The notes under the pieces were generated by a model that was given only the letters and a program-made list of their open reading frames with translations, was not told the DNA's origin and ran no database searches. A DNA stretch of 64,000 nucleotides from Parasphingorhabdus flavimaris (GTDB lineage: Bacteria > Pseudomonadota > Alphaproteobacteria > Sphingomonadales > Sphingomonadaceae). Positions 62,547 through 64,000 of the stretch are shown here, in pieces. Positions within the stretch are counted from its first letter, which is position 1; each line of letters begins with the position of its first letter. The translations under genes and the position numbers were made by a program. The stretch lies in assembly GCF_013371215.1 (NCBI RefSeq), contig NZ_JABWMH010000001.1, forward strand, positions 558,001 through 622,000, read 5' to 3'.

Positions 62547-63222
62547 GTATAATTCAGTCGACAGCTCTGGTCATGGCGAAGTGGTCCCGTTGTGGCGAAC
62601 GACCAGCGCGCAGAGACAATTTTCTTCCTGGGCAAGTGGACTGGGAACTGATGGAGCCGCGGCCGACAATGATAGTTTTTCGGGGCTTACCGGTCGAAAC
62701 CTGTCTGAAAATGCGGGAGCTTCTGACGATCAGGATGCTGATATATTCAGCGTCGCCTATAAAAAGGGATGGGAAGACGGTCAGGCCGCATTCGGAGACG
62801 AACATGCCAAGGCGAACCAGCAAACCGACGCGTTGGCAGAAGCATTAAGCCAGTTGAACGATCTGTCGTCACGGGGCAGCTACAAGTTCATCCTCTCGGC
62901 TGTCGAATCCCTTTTCAGGCGTTGTGCTGAATTGGCGATCCCGGATCCGGACCTGCTAAAGGCCTGGGCGCTGCAACTGGCAGAGTCGGTCGACCAGGAT
63001 CAGAAAGGGGTGACGCTCGTTCTGCATCCCGATGATGTCGGTCTGATCGATGGCGATATTTGCAAATTGGCTCTCCGCGGCGACCCGTCCATGCTGCGCG
63101 GAAATGTGAAGCTCAGTCATTCTGGCGGCTGGATCGAAAAGGGCTCCGAAGTCGTGCTGGACGAACTCCGGACTCTTATCGACGAGTTTGGCGACAAATC
63201 ATCGGAGGTTGACCATGATTGA
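62539..63222 (+). CDS. fliH: Flagellar export ATPase regulator FliH
   Basis: A 227-residue protein; the C-terminal half has the FliH/V-ATPase-E-like look (ALSQLNDLSSRGSYKFILSAVESLFRRCAELA; GVTLVLHPDDVGLIDGDIC; SGGWIEKGSEVVLDELRTLIDEF). It controls the ATPase FliI. The ATG at 62539 overlaps the fliG stop and has GGAG upstream. fliI starts inside its last codons. Confidence 0.85.
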   Translation: MSEYNSVDSSGHGEVVPLWRTTSAQRQFSSWASGLGTDGAAADNDSFSGLTGRNLSENAGASDDQDADIFSVAYKKGWEDGQAAFGDEHAKANQQTDALAEALSQLNDLSSRGSYKFILSAVESLFRRCAELAIPDPDLLKAWALQLAESVDQDQKGVTLVLHPDDVGLIDGDICKLALRGDPSMLRGNVKLSHSGGWIEKGSEVVLDELRTLIDEFGDKSSEVDHD

Positions 63223-64000
63223 TGATGCTGCGCCCGCCAAACATCCATCCGAATCTCCGTCGGCTGTCTGTGACGTACTGGCCCGGCTGGATGATATTGG
63301 AAATGAGCCAAGATATGTCGGCAAACTGTCCGCCCATGACAATGGCATGCTGGAGGTTACGGGATTTGCATATCCACTCGGCTATTCGGGCCGGGTCATC
63401 GCGACCGATGGCCGGGAAATCAGCGCCGAAGTTGTCGGCTTCAAGGGTGCGAGAACGCTGATGATTCCAATGGTGCAAGATGCACCATTGCGCAGCGGCA
63501 GCCGCGTATTGCCATATGTAAAGTCCAATCAGGCTGCGGTCGGAGAAGCGCTTTTTGGCCGGGTGATCGGGCCAATGGGCGAACCGATTGACGGCAAGGG
63601 CCCCATTTTAACCACGGAATCGGTTCCCCTGGCCGGGCAAGAAGGCAATGTTCTTCGCAGAGCTAGCGTTTCCAAGCGGCTTGATATCGGGATTCGTGCA
63701 CTAAACGGTCTGCTGACGATCGGGCAGGGGCAACGCATCGCGATTATTGCGGGCTCGGGCGTCGGCAAGTCGATGTTGATAAACCAGATACTGGATGGCG
63801 TTGTTGCCGACGTCGTGGTTGTTGGCTTGATCGGCGAGCGTGGTCGGGAAGTGAACGATTTCGTCACCCGCCGTCGGGAGAAAAAGGATGCCGTGCCAAC
63901 GGTGACCATTGCCGTGCCTGCCGATCATTCACCATCGTCCCGATTGAAAGCGGCGTACCGGGCGACAGCTATAGCGGAACATTTCAGATCAAAGGGACTG
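63215..64000 (+). CDS. fliI: Flagellar export ATPase FliI, N-terminal part (runs off right edge)
   Basis: An open frame of 262 codons from ATG 63215, which overlaps the fliH stop, to the window end. After a variable N-terminus come FGRVIGPMGEPIDGKGPI, RRASVSKRLDIGIRALNGLLTIGQGQRIAII and the P-loop GSGVGKS at residues 180-186. LIGERGREVNDF follows, typical of the FliI/YscN family related to the F1 beta subunit. It powers unfolding or release of export substrates. About 180 residues, including the rest of the catalytic domain, are missing because of the window edge. Confidence 0.95.
   Translation, partial: MIDDAAPAKHPSESPSAVCDVLARLDDIGNEPRYVGKLSAHDNGMLEVTGFAYPLGYSGRVIATDGREISAEVVGFKGARTLMIPMVQDAPLRSGSRVLPYVKSNQAAVGEALFGRVIGPMGEPIDGKGPILTTESVPLAGQEGNVLRRASVSKRLDIGIRALNGLLTIGQGQRIAIIAGSGVGKSMLINQILDGVVADVVVVGLIGERGREVNDFVTRRREKKDAVPTVTIAVPADHSPSSRLKAAYRATAIAEHFRSKGL

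Noticed and set aside
1-64000. CRISPR array, rRNA or tRNA genes
   Set aside because: No regularly spaced direct repeats and no rRNA or cloverleaf-like sequence was noticed in the intergenic regions. A tRNA scan was not possible here.

Overview
The window looks like chromosome from a motile, Gram-negative, heterotrophic alphaproteobacterium, most probably of the order Sphingomonadales. The evidence is a complete Entner-Doudoroff operon (zwf-pgl-edd-glk-eda), a large TonB-dependent receptor linked to a TPR sulfotransferase, a fused cysN-cysC, a LacI/GH3/sugar-permease module, and a sigma54/sigma28-controlled flagellar cluster. The placement rests on gene content and protein style, not on a database search.

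Layout. 1-3950 is an AT-richer mobile patch: an IS3-family element (133-1411) sits inside a GNAT acetyltransferase gene, followed by a MobC-relaxase pair with no replication or secretion genes. 3953-10723 holds csaA and then a leftward operon TonB receptor - TPR sulfotransferase - BCCT transporter. 11257-23056 is a carbohydrate regulon: sugar permease, LacI regulator, SMP-30 lactonase and GH3 beta-glucosidase, facing the Entner-Doudoroff operon. Four near-identical LacI-type operators lie in its two divergent intergenic regions. 23085-27842 has a LuxR-type regulator divergent from cysD-cysNC-cysQ (sulfate activation and PAP recycling). 28045-31937 is a two-component/phosphorelay group. 32181-36770 is a run of small, mostly unrecognised proteins (two paralogous ~50-60 residue helical proteins, a membrane-anchored HTH protein, exported peptides, a RadC-like protein, a winged-helix protein). 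37099-39631 has a soluble transhydrogenase and a diguanylate cyclase, followed by a ~680 bp gap with a perfect 32-bp palindrome.

40312 to the end is flagellar. The leftward operon flgBCDEFGHIJKL-motAB is served by a sigma54 promoter at 50482-50499. A rightward group follows: an ExbB/ExbD (MotA/MotB)-like pair of unknown role, flgA, flgM, a FlgN-like gene, a transglycosylase, flhA and fliA. Flagellin is transcribed leftward from a sigma28-type promoter. A sigma54 activator gene followed by fliEFGHI runs off the right edge.

How it fits together. Glucosides are hydrolysed outside the cytoplasm by GH3, sugar enters by the permease, and Glk/Zwf/Pgl/Edd/Eda take glucose to pyruvate and glyceraldehyde-3-phosphate. 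The shared operators suggest one LacI repressor controls uptake, hydrolysis and catabolism together. CysDNC makes PAPS, the donor used by the sulfotransferase, and CysQ removes its by-product PAP. In the flagellar part, the sigma54 activator would turn on hook-basal-body genes, FlgM would hold FliA until the hook is finished, and FliA would then transcribe flagellin. The least explained parts are the small-protein region at 32-37 kb, the ExbB/ExbD-like pair beside flgA, and the palindrome-bearing gap at 39.6-40.3 kb.
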